A stretch of DNA of 64,000 nt from positions 145,427-209,426 of the forward strand of contig NZ_VTWT01000008.1 of the NCBI RefSeq assembly GCF_008727925.1, written 5' to 3'. Position 1 is the first letter of the stretch; each line of letters opens with the position of its first letter. This DNA comes from Adhaeribacter soli (GTDB lineage Bacteria > Bacteroidota > Bacteroidia > Cytophagales > Hymenobacteraceae). The notes under the pieces were generated by a model that was given only the letters and a program-made list of their open reading frames with translations, ran no database searches and had not been told where the DNA came from. Shown here in pieces: positions 51,319-61,048 of this stretch. Both the position numbers and the translations under genes were made by a program.

Positions 51319-54300
51319 ATGACGAACATTTTACTCTTCAGAAACAACTTACAACAGCGGGCCAGGAACAAGATCAGGCTGCAGCTGACAAAGGCAAAGC
51401 CTCAGTTAAAAAAACAATTAGCAAGTTATCTTTTCCTGTTGGCTGGTTTGCTCCTCAGCCAGAATGCATTCGCCCAAACCACTGTCCTGAATGAAGGCTG
51501 GGAGTCGGGAACCAATGGGTGGACTATTGTTAATGGAACCCAGACCAATAAATGGTTCGTTGGAAGTGCCACAGCCGCAACGGGCTCTAATTCGGCCTAT
51601 ATATCCAATAACGCTTCAGGCACAACCCATAACTATTCCACCACCAATACTTCTACTGTCCACTTTTATAAGGACGTAACTTTTCCGGCAGGTGAAACAG
51701 ACATCACCTTATCCTTTAAATGGAAAAATGCCGGAGAATCCGGATGGGATTTTATTAAAGTATTTTTAGCTCCTACAACTGTTACGCCTACCGCAGGTTC
51801 GCAGCAAAGCAGCAATCAAATAGGTTTAACCGATGGCTATGTTTCTTCCAGCACTTTTACGACTGCTTCCTTTAAATTAGCAGCCGCAAACGCCGGTACT
51901 ACTAAACGGTTAATATTTTCCTGGAGAAACGATGGCTCTGGTGGATCGCAGCCTCCAGGATCAATAGACGATATTCTTATTACCACTGCCCCTGGATCGC
52001 CTTTAACGGTGGGAGCTATAACCTTACAGCAAACAGGTGGTTTTGTTAACCGGGGATCTACCAATAACACTATTGCCAGGATTGAGATACCGGTTAACGG
52101 TACTACAGGTAATTTAACATTGAACAGCTCAGCTATTTTCAGCCTTAATACCAGCGATGCCGACATTAGTGCGAACGGCGTAAAATTCTGGTCGGGAACT
52201 GCCACTGCCCCCTCTACCCAGATCGGAACGGCCCAGAGCTTTTCCGGGGGAAAGGCTAGCTTCAGCAGCTTAAACACTGCTTTAAGTATCGGCTCTAATT
52301 ATTTCTGGGTAACCTATGATGTTGCTGCAAGCGCTACGCCCAATAACCAGATAGGTGGCTACCTGAGTGCGGGCACTATTTCCATAAGTGCTTCAAACGG
52401 AGCAACCGCTCCCGGCAGCCAACCTTCCTCTAACCTTAATCCGGGAACTACCCGCCAGATCAATTTTTATTGCGTTCCGGTAATCTCAACCGGTTGTGGT
52501 GGCGACATTTTGAACCGGGTTACGGTTAACACCTTGAACAACAACGCTTCTGGCTGCAACGGAAACGCTAACAGCTATATTAATTACCCGCCATCCACCT
52601 ATACCACCACGCTGCAACGTTCTACCAGCCATTCGGCTACCGTAAGCGTTACCGGAGATACGGAAGCAGTAGGTATCTGGCTCGACTGGAATCAGGATGG
52701 GGATTTTCAGGATGCGAATGAGTTTATGGGCTCTACTGCGGTGCTGGCAGTTGGCGCTACCGCCAACCTGACCATAAACGTTCCGGCAACGGCAAATCTG
52801 GGCGCTACCCGCATGCGGGTAAGAGCCAGGTACAATACCGTGCTTACAGCTACCGATGATTGCAGCACTTACACCTATGGCGAAACCGAAGATTATACGA
52901 TTACTGTAGATCCGGCGCCGGCCTGTCCTCCTCCGGGGAATTTAAGCGTGTCGAACCTGGGTTTAACCACGGCTACTCTTAACTGGGCAGCAACTTCTGC
53001 AGCCACCAATGGCTACCTGCTCCGGTATAAGAAAAATTCCGATGCGGCAACTGTTTCTACCTGGGCCACGCCAACTGTATTGGCTGCAGGTACAACTTCT
53101 TTTAACCTCTCCAACCTGGCAAACGGTACACAGTACGAGTTCCAGGTACAGTCCGATTGCGGCAATGGGTCGACCAGTTCATTCAGTTCTTCTTTTACTT
53201 TCAGTACCCTGATAGAAGGGGCAACCTGTGCCGTAGCTAAAGCAATTACATTATCACCTTCAGGCTACAGCAGCGGCAGTTTAACAACCTGTGGCGCCGG
53301 CAACGATTACGGGATATCCGGATCGAGCAGTTATGGGGCCGGGGAAGATTACGTATTTGCCCTGACCGTTACCAATGCACCGGTTACGTATAAATTTACC
53401 CTGGGTGGCTCCGGCACTTATAAGAGCTTAACTGCTTTTAATGGTTGCCCTTCCCCAGTGTCCGCTCCAACCAATAGGGTCGGCGGCGAAATCACCACCG
53501 GTTCCGGTACAACCGGAAGCGGAACCATCCAGTTTGCCACCAATGGCACTTATTACCTGGTAGTAGACCACTGGCCTTCGCCAACCTGCGGCAACTTTAC
53601 CTTAGATGTAACTGTGCCACCACCACCGCCAGCTAACGATGAATGCGCCAATGCTGTGCTCCTTACGCCCAATATGGCCTGCACCGCTACTGCCGGAACC
53701 ATATTCAATGCTACCAATTCAAACATTCCCGCCTCAACCGGCACCGCCGACGACGATGTGTGGTATAAATTTGAAGCCTCGGATAGCAAACAAATAATCA
53801 CTTTAACCAGCCCTTCCGGTACCGATTTAGCCATGGAAATTTTCTCGGGAGCCTGTGGCAGCCTGGTCTCCAAGCAATCTTCTGACCCGAATACCATGAT
53901 TGTTACAGGCTTAACGGCCGGACAAACCTATTTTGTTAGGGTATATTATTATTACGGTTCGGTAGCATCGGCAGCTGAAGGGGATTTTACCATTTGTATT
54001 CAATCGCCTCCACCGCCACCAGCTAACGATGAATGCGCAAGCGCTATAACGCTTACTCACAGCGGTACGTGCAATCCTACAACCGGAACCCTCTACGGTG
54101 CTACCCAAAGCGGTCCAACCGCCCTGAACGGCACCGCCGACGATGATGTATGGTACAAATTTGTGGCTACTCAGACGCAGGCAAACTTTACGGTTGCCTC
54201 TCCCGGTTTCATTGATCTGGTAACTCAGGTATTCTCCGGAAGTTGCGGCAGCCTGGTATCCGTGGTAAGCTCCGACCCGAACACCTTCAGTGCTCTCGGC

Positions 54301-57300
54301 CTGACTGTAGGCAACACGTATTATGTACGCGTATTTTCTTACTCAAGCTCATATATTGCTTCCTCGGCCGCGGATGGTGAATTCAGTATTTGTTTAACCA
54401 CCCCGCCGGCGCCACTTTCTTACAACGTTTCCCGCAATACCGGAGTAAGCTTTAACTCCATTGCAAACTCGGGCAGCTGCTTTAACTGGACCTACAGCAC
54501 CACCAGCACCGATGACAACCTTGCCCTTCTGGATCTGGCTACGCTTGGGTTTACCGGATTTTCTTACCAGGGCAATACTGTTTCGGCGCTTAAGGTTTCT
54601 ACCAACGGTTTCCTGACCTTTAACAGCACTTACAACAGCAGCAGCGGAGCAGGCAACGACTTTACCACTATTGGTTCGGTAGTAGCGCCATTCTGGGAAG
54701 ACCTGGTTATTCAGGGTAATCCGGGCACTGCTCCTAATACCAATATCTGCAACTTTATTAAGTACAATATTACCGGAAATCCAGGCAGCCAGGTACTGAC
54801 CGTAGAATGGCGCGAAATGGAAACTTATGGCAATGCAGGCCCGAGCCTTTCTTTCCAGGTAAAATTATACGAAGGCAGCAACAGGATTGAATTCGTGTAT
54901 GGCAACATGGTTGGTTTCAACGGCACGACCGATTACACGTATTCCTATTCTGCCGGTATCAGTGGTGCCGCAGTAGCATCCACGCCGCAGCCGGGTGAAT
55001 TACTGGCCCAGCAGGTTCCAAATGCCAACAATTTCTCCAATACCTTACAGAATAATCTGAACTGGGTACCGGAATGCTACAGCAAAATAACCTTTACCCC
55101 AGCTGCCAGCCCTACCCCTGTAAGCGGCACCATTTCGCCAATCACGAATCAGGTTTGCAGCAGCGCTATTCCTTTAACTGTAGGAACCGGTGTGTCGAAT
55201 GATTTCTGCCAGGTTTACCGCTCCGGCCTGAACCCAGGCGAAACTGCCCCAACCATTACTACTGCCTGCTCCCCGGCCCTTACCGGCAGCGACGATGATG
55301 TATGGTTTACTTTTACTACTTCCCAGGTAACCAACAATGTAGTAATCGTAAATGGCTCCGGCGGTTATGACGCTGTTGTTGAGATGTATTCCGGCACTTG
55401 CGGTAGTCTGGTAGCAGTTAACTGCAAAGACGCAACCGCCAGTGGCCAAACCGAAACATTAACCAATAACCTGCTGCCGGCCGGCACTTATTACGTGCGT
55501 GTATTCGCATACGGAACCGGCGCACCGTCCAGCAGCGGAACCTTTACCATTTCTACTTACTCTACCGTTGCGCCACCGGCTAATGATGACTGCAACCTGC
55601 TTGCTGCCTACGAACTTACTCCGGGCATGACCTGCAGCAGTACTTCTTCCGGCAACACCGCCAATGCTACGGCCACTACCGGAGTAACAGCCTGTAATGC
55701 ATCTACCCCAGGTACCGCCGATGATGATGTCTGGTACTCTTTTGTAGCGACTTCCAATACCACCTGGGTAGAAGTAACCGGAAATTCCGGCTATAACCCG
55801 GTTATGCAGATCTATTCCGGCAGCTGCGGCAGCCTGGCTAATGCGGGCTGCTTCAATTCCACCAGCACCGGTGGTACCGAAGCGGCATTCTTTAACGGAA
55901 ATGCCACCGTTGGCGCACGTTATTATGTACGGGTTTATCATGCCGCAAACGGCTCCACTCCAACCACTGGCTTTAACATCTGTATTACAACGCCTACGCC
56001 AAACTGCCCAACGCTTAGTGCCCCTTCCAATAACCTGACCGGGGTAGACCCTACAGCTACTAGAGCGCTATCCTGGACGGCTCCAAGCGGCATTACCCCT
56101 GCTTCTTATGATGTGATCGTAAGCGCTAACAGCAACTTAAGCAATCCGCTTATTTCTATGAACGTGACCACCACTTCTTATACCATTCCCGCTAATACCC
56201 TGAGCTCAAGCACAGTTTATTACTGGTCGGTGGTATCTAGAAACGCGAACGGTGCTTCCACCAACTGTACGGTAAACAGCTTTACCACTACCGGTACAGT
56301 TCCTTCATGTGCCCTGAATATGGCGCCGCAAACCGGCAGCACGAACCTTCCGCTTACCCAGGCACTAACCTGGACCGCTGGCGGTGGTACGCCAACGGGT
56401 TACGATGTATATTTCGGAACTGCAGCCAATTCGCTGGTTAAAGTTGTAAGCAACGGTACAGCCACTACTTATTCTCCTACGCTGGCCTATGGTACTACTT
56501 ACTACTGGAGCGTGAACCCGATCAACAGCAACGGCACGGCAACTGGCTGCTCCGTACTTTCTTTTACAACAGTTAGTGCGCCACCAGCCAACGATAACTG
56601 CTCCGGAGCAATTGCCTTAACGTTAAGCACACCGTTAAATACTACTTCGGTTAATGCTACCAAATCGGCAACCGGTTGCGTGGGCAACGCCGACGATGAC
56701 GTTTGGTATAAATTTACGGCGAACGCTACCAACACTGATTATACCATTACTGCTACCGGTAACGGCTCGTTCAACCCGGTTATTCAGCTTTACGGCACTT
56801 CGTGCGGTTCGGCTTCTCTGGCTTGTTCGAATGCCAACTCCACTACCTCTGAAGTATATGCTGCCACGGGTTTAACCAAAGGAGCAACGTATTTCTTCCG
56901 CGTTTACAACTTTGCGGCCGGTTCGGGCACTTTCAGCATAGAAGTAAAACCAACCGTAAACGACCTGATTATAACTAGCAATCAGAATGTTTCAGGAACG
57001 TACAACAACGTAACGGTTCAGAGCGGCACGGCTACGGTAACCGGACCACTTACTGTTAGTGGTAACTTAACGGTGAAGAATGGCGCTACGTTAGCTACCC
57101 GCAACAACATTATTAGCGGCGGCATCTTCACCCTGGAAGCAGGCGGTAACCTGCAGATCGGTTCTACGGCAGGTATCAGCGCCAGCGGCAATACCGGCAA
57201 TATTCAGTTTACCACCCGCAACTTTAACACCGGAGCCAATTATGTGTATAATGGTACTACCGGCGCGCAGGTTACCGGAACCGGCTTACCTGCTACCGTA

Positions 57301-58869
57301 CAAAACATTACCATTAACAACGGCAACGGCGTAAGTTTAACCAACAACCTGAGCGTAACCAGAGTGGTAACCTTAACGAACGGAAACCTGAACCTGGGAG
57401 CCAGAACGCTTACCCTGGTATCGAATGCTTCCGGCACAGCCATGGTAGTGAACACGAATGGTATTGTTAACGGAACGGCTACCATGCAACGGTACATAAG
57501 TGCCGGAAACGGCAGAGGTTACCGTCAATATGCCTCTCCGGTGGTATCGGCGGCCATTTCCCAGCTTAACGATAATGGTTATACCGCAATTGTTAACCCG
57601 GCTTATAATGCCTTACCGATGCCAACTATTCCGTTTGCGCAGTACCCGACCATCTTTAAATACGATGAAAGCCGGATCAATGCATCCTTCGATGACTTTA
57701 CCACCGGTTGGGCCTCTCCTGCCTCTACCTCAGAAGTAATGACCCGGGGCCGCGGTTATACCGTTAACATTCCGAGAACTACTGTAGACCTGAGCGGTAC
57801 CCTGAATAACGGAACTGTTTCGGTGGGAACGCTTTCTAAAGGCTCGGCGAATAACTCTGGCTGGCACTTGCTGGGCAACCCGTATCCGGCGCCAATAAAC
57901 TGGGATGTGGTTCGTGCAACCTTGCCGGCAGGTATGGCAGATGCCGTTTATGTATTCCGTTCTACCGGCACTTATACCGGGCAGTATGTGAGCTATGTAA
58001 ATGGTGTAGGCCCAGCCGGCGCCAACCTGATTCCAGCCATGCAAGGCTTTTTTGTTAAGGTGAACAGCGGCACGCCGGCGTTCTCTTTCAGCAATGCCGC
58101 ACGCCTTACTACGTATGCGAACCCGGCCATGTACCGGCAGGCAGAAACCCGTCCGCTGCTTCAGCTGAACCTGGCCAATGCCACCGGCAAAGCCGATGAG
58201 TTGTACATCTACCAGGAGGCCGGCGCTACGCTGGACGACGATGCGCAGTTCGATGCCTACAAAGTTCAGGGCAACGGTAACGATGTTCCTACTTTGTACA
58301 GCGTTACGCCAAACGGCAAGAACCTGTCTATCAGCGGACTGCCAGCAATACTGGTTCAGGAAACGGTTATTCCGTTAGGTATATATGTTGGCACAGCCGG
58401 CACTTATACCTTCCAGGCAGCACAGTTCCTTAACTTCCTGGCCGGTATGGATGTATTGCTGGAAGACCGGCAAACCGGCACCTTGCAGAACCTGGCTACC
58501 AATGGCACTTATACCTGTCAGTTAACAGCCGGCAGCAACGTAACCCGTTTTGCCTTGCGTCTGAAACCAAATACCAGAGTAAGCGGAACGGCCGATCTTC
58601 TGGCCGGCGCCCTGAAAGATGCCCTCGTATTCCCGAACCCGACCAATAACAGCAAGGGCTTTACGCTGAGCATTGGCGGCCTGCAGAACGAGAAGCTTCA
58701 GGTAATGCTTTACAACCAGGTAGGCCAGCTGGTAGAAACCAGAACCATTACGCCAACAAATGGCATGGTGGCCGAAAACTTCTCTGCCGAAAAGCTTGCT
58801 CAGGGTATTTACACGCTGAAGCTATCGACGAATGGTTACAAGGTTGCCAAAAAGGTTATTATTCAATAA
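51319..58869 (+). CDS. Giant multidomain adhesin-like protein with T9SS sorting domain
   Basis: A 2516-residue protein with an extended signal region (about 53 residues, ending NAFAQ). In order it has a cleaved-adhesin-like domain (about 55-230, LNEGWESGTNGWTIV), a domain near 235-370, a GEVED domain (about 385-535, with WLDWNQDGDFQDANEF and YGETEDYTI), a fibronectin-like repeat, several pre-peptidase-like domains (ANDECANAVLL, DDDVWYKF), further Ig-like repeats, and a beta-repeat region. The C-terminal module (about 2030-2430) resembles the protein at 45724, followed by the T9SS domain (VFPNPTNNSKGFTLSI ... KKVIIQ). It probably acts in adhesion or matrix building. Confidence 0.9.
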   Translation: MTNILLFRNNLQQRARNKIRLQLTKAKPQLKKQLASYLFLLAGLLLSQNAFAQTTVLNEGWESGTNGWTIVNGTQTNKWFVGSATAATGSNSAYISNNASGTTHNYSTTNTSTVHFYKDVTFPAGETDITLSFKWKNAGESGWDFIKVFLAPTTVTPTAGSQQSSNQIGLTDGYVSSSTFTTASFKLAAANAGTTKRLIFSWRNDGSGGSQPPGSIDDILITTAPGSPLTVGAITLQQTGGFVNRGSTNNTIARIEIPVNGTTGNLTLNSSAIFSLNTSDADISANGVKFWSGTATAPSTQIGTAQSFSGGKASFSSLNTALSIGSNYFWVTYDVAASATPNNQIGGYLSAGTISISASNGATAPGSQPSSNLNPGTTRQINFYCVPVISTGCGGDILNRVTVNTLNNNASGCNGNANSYINYPPSTYTTTLQRSTSHSATVSVTGDTEAVGIWLDWNQDGDFQDANEFMGSTAVLAVGATANLTINVPATANLGATRMRVRARYNTVLTATDDCSTYTYGETEDYTITVDPAPACPPPGNLSVSNLGLTTATLNWAATSAATNGYLLRYKKNSDAATVSTWATPTVLAAGTTSFNLSNLANGTQYEFQVQSDCGNGSTSSFSSSFTFSTLIEGATCAVAKAITLSPSGYSSGSLTTCGAGNDYGISGSSSYGAGEDYVFALTVTNAPVTYKFTLGGSGTYKSLTAFNGCPSPVSAPTNRVGGEITTGSGTTGSGTIQFATNGTYYLVVDHWPSPTCGNFTLDVTVPPPPPANDECANAVLLTPNMACTATAGTIFNATNSNIPASTGTADDDVWYKFEASDSKQIITLTSPSGTDLAMEIFSGACGSLVSKQSSDPNTMIVTGLTAGQTYFVRVYYYYGSVASAAEGDFTICIQSPPPPPANDECASAITLTHSGTCNPTTGTLYGATQSGPTALNGTADDDVWYKFVATQTQANFTVASPGFIDLVTQVFSGSCGSLVSVVSSDPNTFSALGLTVGNTYYVRVFSYSSSYIASSAADGEFSICLTTPPAPLSYNVSRNTGVSFNSIANSGSCFNWTYSTTSTDDNLALLDLATLGFTGFSYQGNTVSALKVSTNGFLTFNSTYNSSSGAGNDFTTIGSVVAPFWEDLVIQGNPGTAPNTNICNFIKYNITGNPGSQVLTVEWREMETYGNAGPSLSFQVKLYEGSNRIEFVYGNMVGFNGTTDYTYSYSAGISGAAVASTPQPGELLAQQVPNANNFSNTLQNNLNWVPECYSKITFTPAASPTPVSGTISPITNQVCSSAIPLTVGTGVSNDFCQVYRSGLNPGETAPTITTACSPALTGSDDDVWFTFTTSQVTNNVVIVNGSGGYDAVVEMYSGTCGSLVAVNCKDATASGQTETLTNNLLPAGTYYVRVFAYGTGAPSSSGTFTISTYSTVAPPANDDCNLLAAYELTPGMTCSSTSSGNTANATATTGVTACNASTPGTADDDVWYSFVATSNTTWVEVTGNSGYNPVMQIYSGSCGSLANAGCFNSTSTGGTEAAFFNGNATVGARYYVRVYHAANGSTPTTGFNICITTPTPNCPTLSAPSNNLTGVDPTATRALSWTAPSGITPASYDVIVSANSNLSNPLISMNVTTTSYTIPANTLSSSTVYYWSVVSRNANGASTNCTVNSFTTTGTVPSCALNMAPQTGSTNLPLTQALTWTAGGGTPTGYDVYFGTAANSLVKVVSNGTATTYSPTLAYGTTYYWSVNPINSNGTATGCSVLSFTTVSAPPANDNCSGAIALTLSTPLNTTSVNATKSATGCVGNADDDVWYKFTANATNTDYTITATGNGSFNPVIQLYGTSCGSASLACSNANSTTSEVYAATGLTKGATYFFRVYNFAAGSGTFSIEVKPTVNDLIITSNQNVSGTYNNVTVQSGTATVTGPLTVSGNLTVKNGATLATRNNIISGGIFTLEAGGNLQIGSTAGISASGNTGNIQFTTRNFNTGANYVYNGTTGAQVTGTGLPATVQNITINNGNGVSLTNNLSVTRVVTLTNGNLNLGARTLTLVSNASGTAMVVNTNGIVNGTATMQRYISAGNGRGYRQYASPVVSAAISQLNDNGYTAIVNPAYNALPMPTIPFAQYPTIFKYDESRINASFDDFTTGWASPASTSEVMTRGRGYTVNIPRTTVDLSGTLNNGTVSVGTLSKGSANNSGWHLLGNPYPAPINWDVVRATLPAGMADAVYVFRSTGTYTGQYVSYVNGVGPAGANLIPAMQGFFVKVNSGTPAFSFSNAARLTTYANPAMYRQAETRPLLQLNLANATGKADELYIYQEAGATLDDDAQFDAYKVQGNGNDVPTLYSVTPNGKNLSISGLPAILVQETVIPLGIYVGTAGTYTFQAAQFLNFLAGMDVLLEDRQTGTLQNLATNGTYTCQLTAGSNVTRFALRLKPNTRVSGTADLLAGALKDALVFPNPTNNSKGFTLSIGGLQNEKLQVMLYNQVGQLVETRTITPTNGMVAENFSAEKLAQGIYTLKLSTNGYKVAKKVIIQ

Positions 58870-58875
58870 TTTAAA

Positions 58876-58903
58876 AAGCCGGGGTGCATAAAACACTCCG
58901 GCT
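58876..58903 (+). promoter_or_regulatory. Hairpin between the second giant gene and its PID-CTERM gene
   Basis: A 10-bp stem AGCCGGGGTG (58877-58886) / CACTCCGGCT (58894-58903, one G-T pair) lies in the 54-nt gap, with no T-tract. It may be a partial terminator or mRNA-processing stem that sets different levels of the two products. The first module lacks it. Confidence 0.55.
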
Positions 58904-58923
58904 ATAAACTTTAAGACTACAAT

Positions 58924-59151
58924 ATGATCGCGTTAACTAATTTACTTATATACGAAAAACTGCTGGCCTGTATGGCAGTGGGTATATTGTTCTTAATTTC
59001 CGGCCCGGCAATTGCCCAGGGCACCCCGGGGAACGGCGGCCCTACGCCAGTCGACATTCCGATTGACGGCGGCATAAGTTTGTTGATTGCAGGTGGCGCT
59101 GCCATAGGATTAAGCAAACTCCGCAAGAGGAAGACCCGTAAGCACGGATAA
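58924..59151 (+). CDS. Tiny PID-CTERM protein, copy 2
   Basis: A 75-residue protein with a longer N-terminal signal (about 1-32, ending GPAIAQ), then the same 19-residue core QGTPGNGGPTPVDIPIDGG as copy 1, a hydrophobic stretch (ISLLIAGGAAIGL) and a basic tail (SKLRKRKTRKHG). The signal peptide differs from copy 1 while the core is identical, so selection is on the core. The exosortase gene begins about 210 nt downstream, after a terminator. Confidence 0.9.
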   Translation: MIALTNLLIYEKLLACMAVGILFLISGPAIAQGTPGNGGPTPVDIPIDGGISLLIAGGAAIGLSKLRKRKTRKHG

Positions 59152-59157
59152 TTCGCA

Positions 59158-59193
59158 ACAAAAAGAGGGAGGCTGAAAAGCTTCCCTTTTTTG
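59158..59193 (+). terminator. Terminator of the second module
   Basis: A stem (GGGAGGCT 59167-59174 with AGCTTCCC 59179-59186, extended by A-T pairs) with loop GAAA is followed by TTTTTT. It separates the PID-CTERM gene from the exosortase operon. Confidence 0.8.
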
Positions 59194-59362
59194 TTACTTA
59201 AAACTGCTTTCAGTGGATTAAAAAGTTTCCCGGTATTCTGACTTTTAGCAAAGCAATTAATCTGAAAGGATACGGGCAACTTTCCAGAAAACCCTTTTAT
59301 GTTCTGCAAAGAATTTTATTTTTTCTTAAAAACCTGTAAATTGGAGATGGATTGAAAACGTT

Positions 59363-59875
59363 ATGGAAAACTCACGGGAAACTATAAAATTTCTGCTTAC
59401 GGCACTGGGGCTCTATATACTCTGGTATTTGCTTTATGATCTCTGGATATTACCGGACGGCCGCCTGGATAAGTGGTTGTGCCAGAATGTTGCTTTTGTG
59501 GGAGCACAAGCCTTGCACCTGCTGGGCTTTAACGGCGCGGTGAATGACGTAACCGTATTTATTAATCAAAGTCCGGTGGTCCGGGTCGGAAATCCGTGTA
59601 ACGGGTTAATTCTGTTTGCCTTGTTTACGGGGTTTATTATTGCTTATCCGGGAAGCTGGAAAAACAAGTTGTTTTACATTCCGTTAGGAATTGCGGCAAT
59701 TTACATCCTGAATATTATCCGGGTTATATGCCTGGCGTTAAACGGCTTTTACAGTTACGAAACGCTCGACTTCAATCATAAATACACCTTTACTTTTATT
59801 GTATATGCCTTCATCTTCGGCTTCTGGATGTTGTGGGTAAAACGCTATGCTAAACCGCTCCCAAACCTGGATTGA
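59363..59875 (+). CDS. xrtX: Exosortase X-type transpeptidase (XrtX)
   Basis: A 170-residue protein with about five membrane helices and the archaeosortase/exosortase catalytic residues: Cys79 in GNPCNGL, Arg120 in LNIIRVICL and His139 in FNHKYTF. The enzyme should cut its substrates at the PID motif and attach them elsewhere or release them. Its size is small but normal for the class. Local substrates are the PID-CTERM proteins at 50368 and 58924. It overlaps the next gene by 29 nt, which points to coupling. The XrtX label follows family knowledge; the catalytic triad is seen directly. Confidence 0.9.
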   Translation: MENSRETIKFLLTALGLYILWYLLYDLWILPDGRLDKWLCQNVAFVGAQALHLLGFNGAVNDVTVFINQSPVVRVGNPCNGLILFALFTGFIIAYPGSWKNKLFYIPLGIAAIYILNIIRVICLALNGFYSYETLDFNHKYTFTFIVYAFIFGFWMLWVKRYAKPLPNLD

Positions 59876-60347
59876 GCAACATACGCTCAACTTTTCGCCA
59901 TTTAGCAGAAAAGTCCTTTTAGCCCTTCTTTTCAGCTTGGTGTTCCTGGCCGGTGTTTTTACCGAACAGATCTATCATGCATTCGACCTTTTATACAAAG
60001 CTGTTTTTACGGCGCTTGGGCTGGCCGGTAGCCTGGAAAGATCGCAGCAGGAAGTATCTACGCAGCTTACCGAACGCAACTGGCTAACCATGATCAGTTA
60101 CGGGCTGCTATATACCATACTTTGCTTTATAACGGTACACATTTTCCTGAAAAACGCGCGCAATACCCTGATCGCAGGCTTACTCTATGCCTTTCTTTTC
60201 GGGCTTTGTATAGCTCTGATTTTAACCGGTAAAATATTTTCATCGCTGCACTGGCCTTTTATGCTTACCCGCCGTCTGATAGAAATAATTGTATCGCCGT
60301 TGCCGGTTATTCTTTTAATGGCCACTTTAACTAAAAGAGCGAAGTAA
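59847..60347 (+). CDS. XrtX-associated membrane protein
   Basis: A 166-residue protein with four hydrophobic helices: about 22-44, 82-102, 107-128 and 145-160. It starts inside the exosortase gene with a 29-nt overlap and lies in the place where Bacteroidota genomes carry the XrtX-associated membrane protein. It has no catalytic motif. It may assemble with the exosortase or position the substrate. Assignment rests on neighbourhood and topology more than on motifs. Confidence 0.8.
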   Translation: MLNRSQTWIEQHTLNFSPFSRKVLLALLFSLVFLAGVFTEQIYHAFDLLYKAVFTALGLAGSLERSQQEVSTQLTERNWLTMISYGLLYTILCFITVHIFLKNARNTLIAGLLYAFLFGLCIALILTGKIFSSLHWPFMLTRRLIEIIVSPLPVILLMATLTKRAK

Positions 60348-61048
60348 GCAGGCGGATGGAGCTCCTCTCTTCCCTGGAAGCTTCTTCGCAGGCTCGGGAA
60401 AAACGCCCTGAATGAAAAAGTACCCAGACCACCTTCTTTTTATCTAGGCTACGGGAAAAGCGTTTTAAACCAGTTAAGAAGCTGATTTATATATACCCAC
60501 AGCAGTTTTGAGATTGTTCCGGGCAAATGAATTTCTGTAGGGAAGCGTCTTGACTTTCCTCTTCAGAGAGATCTTATTTTATGCGTTAACTTCTTATAAT
60601 ACGAAGCTTTGCGAATAATGCAGAAGCGCTCGTTTACAATTTGTTTTCAGTTTCTATGCTTAGCTTTTTAGCACTCAGCATTCCGCAGGATGTGCCTTTG
60701 CAAAGAGGAATCTTCCTTTATGCTTACGGCCTCCCTACCCCTATTTACGGAATTCACCCAACGCCCTTATCCTAGGTTATCAAATTTTTCATCGACACTC
60801 CGGGCCGGTTTTTTAACATGGACCCAAAGCTTATTATAAATTTTCAAACAATTTTTTATAACAAGCACGTTTTAAAGCATTTTAATATAATTTATACAAG
60901 AATAATTAGACAACATATTGTTGCATAAATAATTTAAACTTAATTTTGCAACAAGAATTTCAATATTCTGGTAACGTATCAATATTTCATATAACTACTA
61001 ACCGAAAAACGCCAAATCTTCATTCGGATAGTAAAGCAAAAAGCTAAG
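60348..61048. other. Gene-free region downstream of xrtX
   Basis: About 700 bp with no credible gene. The first half has ordinary composition; the second half (about 60830-61040) is AT-rich and carries a candidate promoter for the gene at 61049. No terminator after the exosortase operon was seen. Confidence 0.55.
60921..60948 (+). promoter_or_regulatory. Candidate Bacteroidota promoter
   Basis: TAATTTTG (60941-60948) matches TAnnTTTG, and a TTG at 60921-60923 lies 17 nt upstream, as expected for the -33 box. It is about 100 nt before the start at 61049, giving a long leader. Confidence 0.45.
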
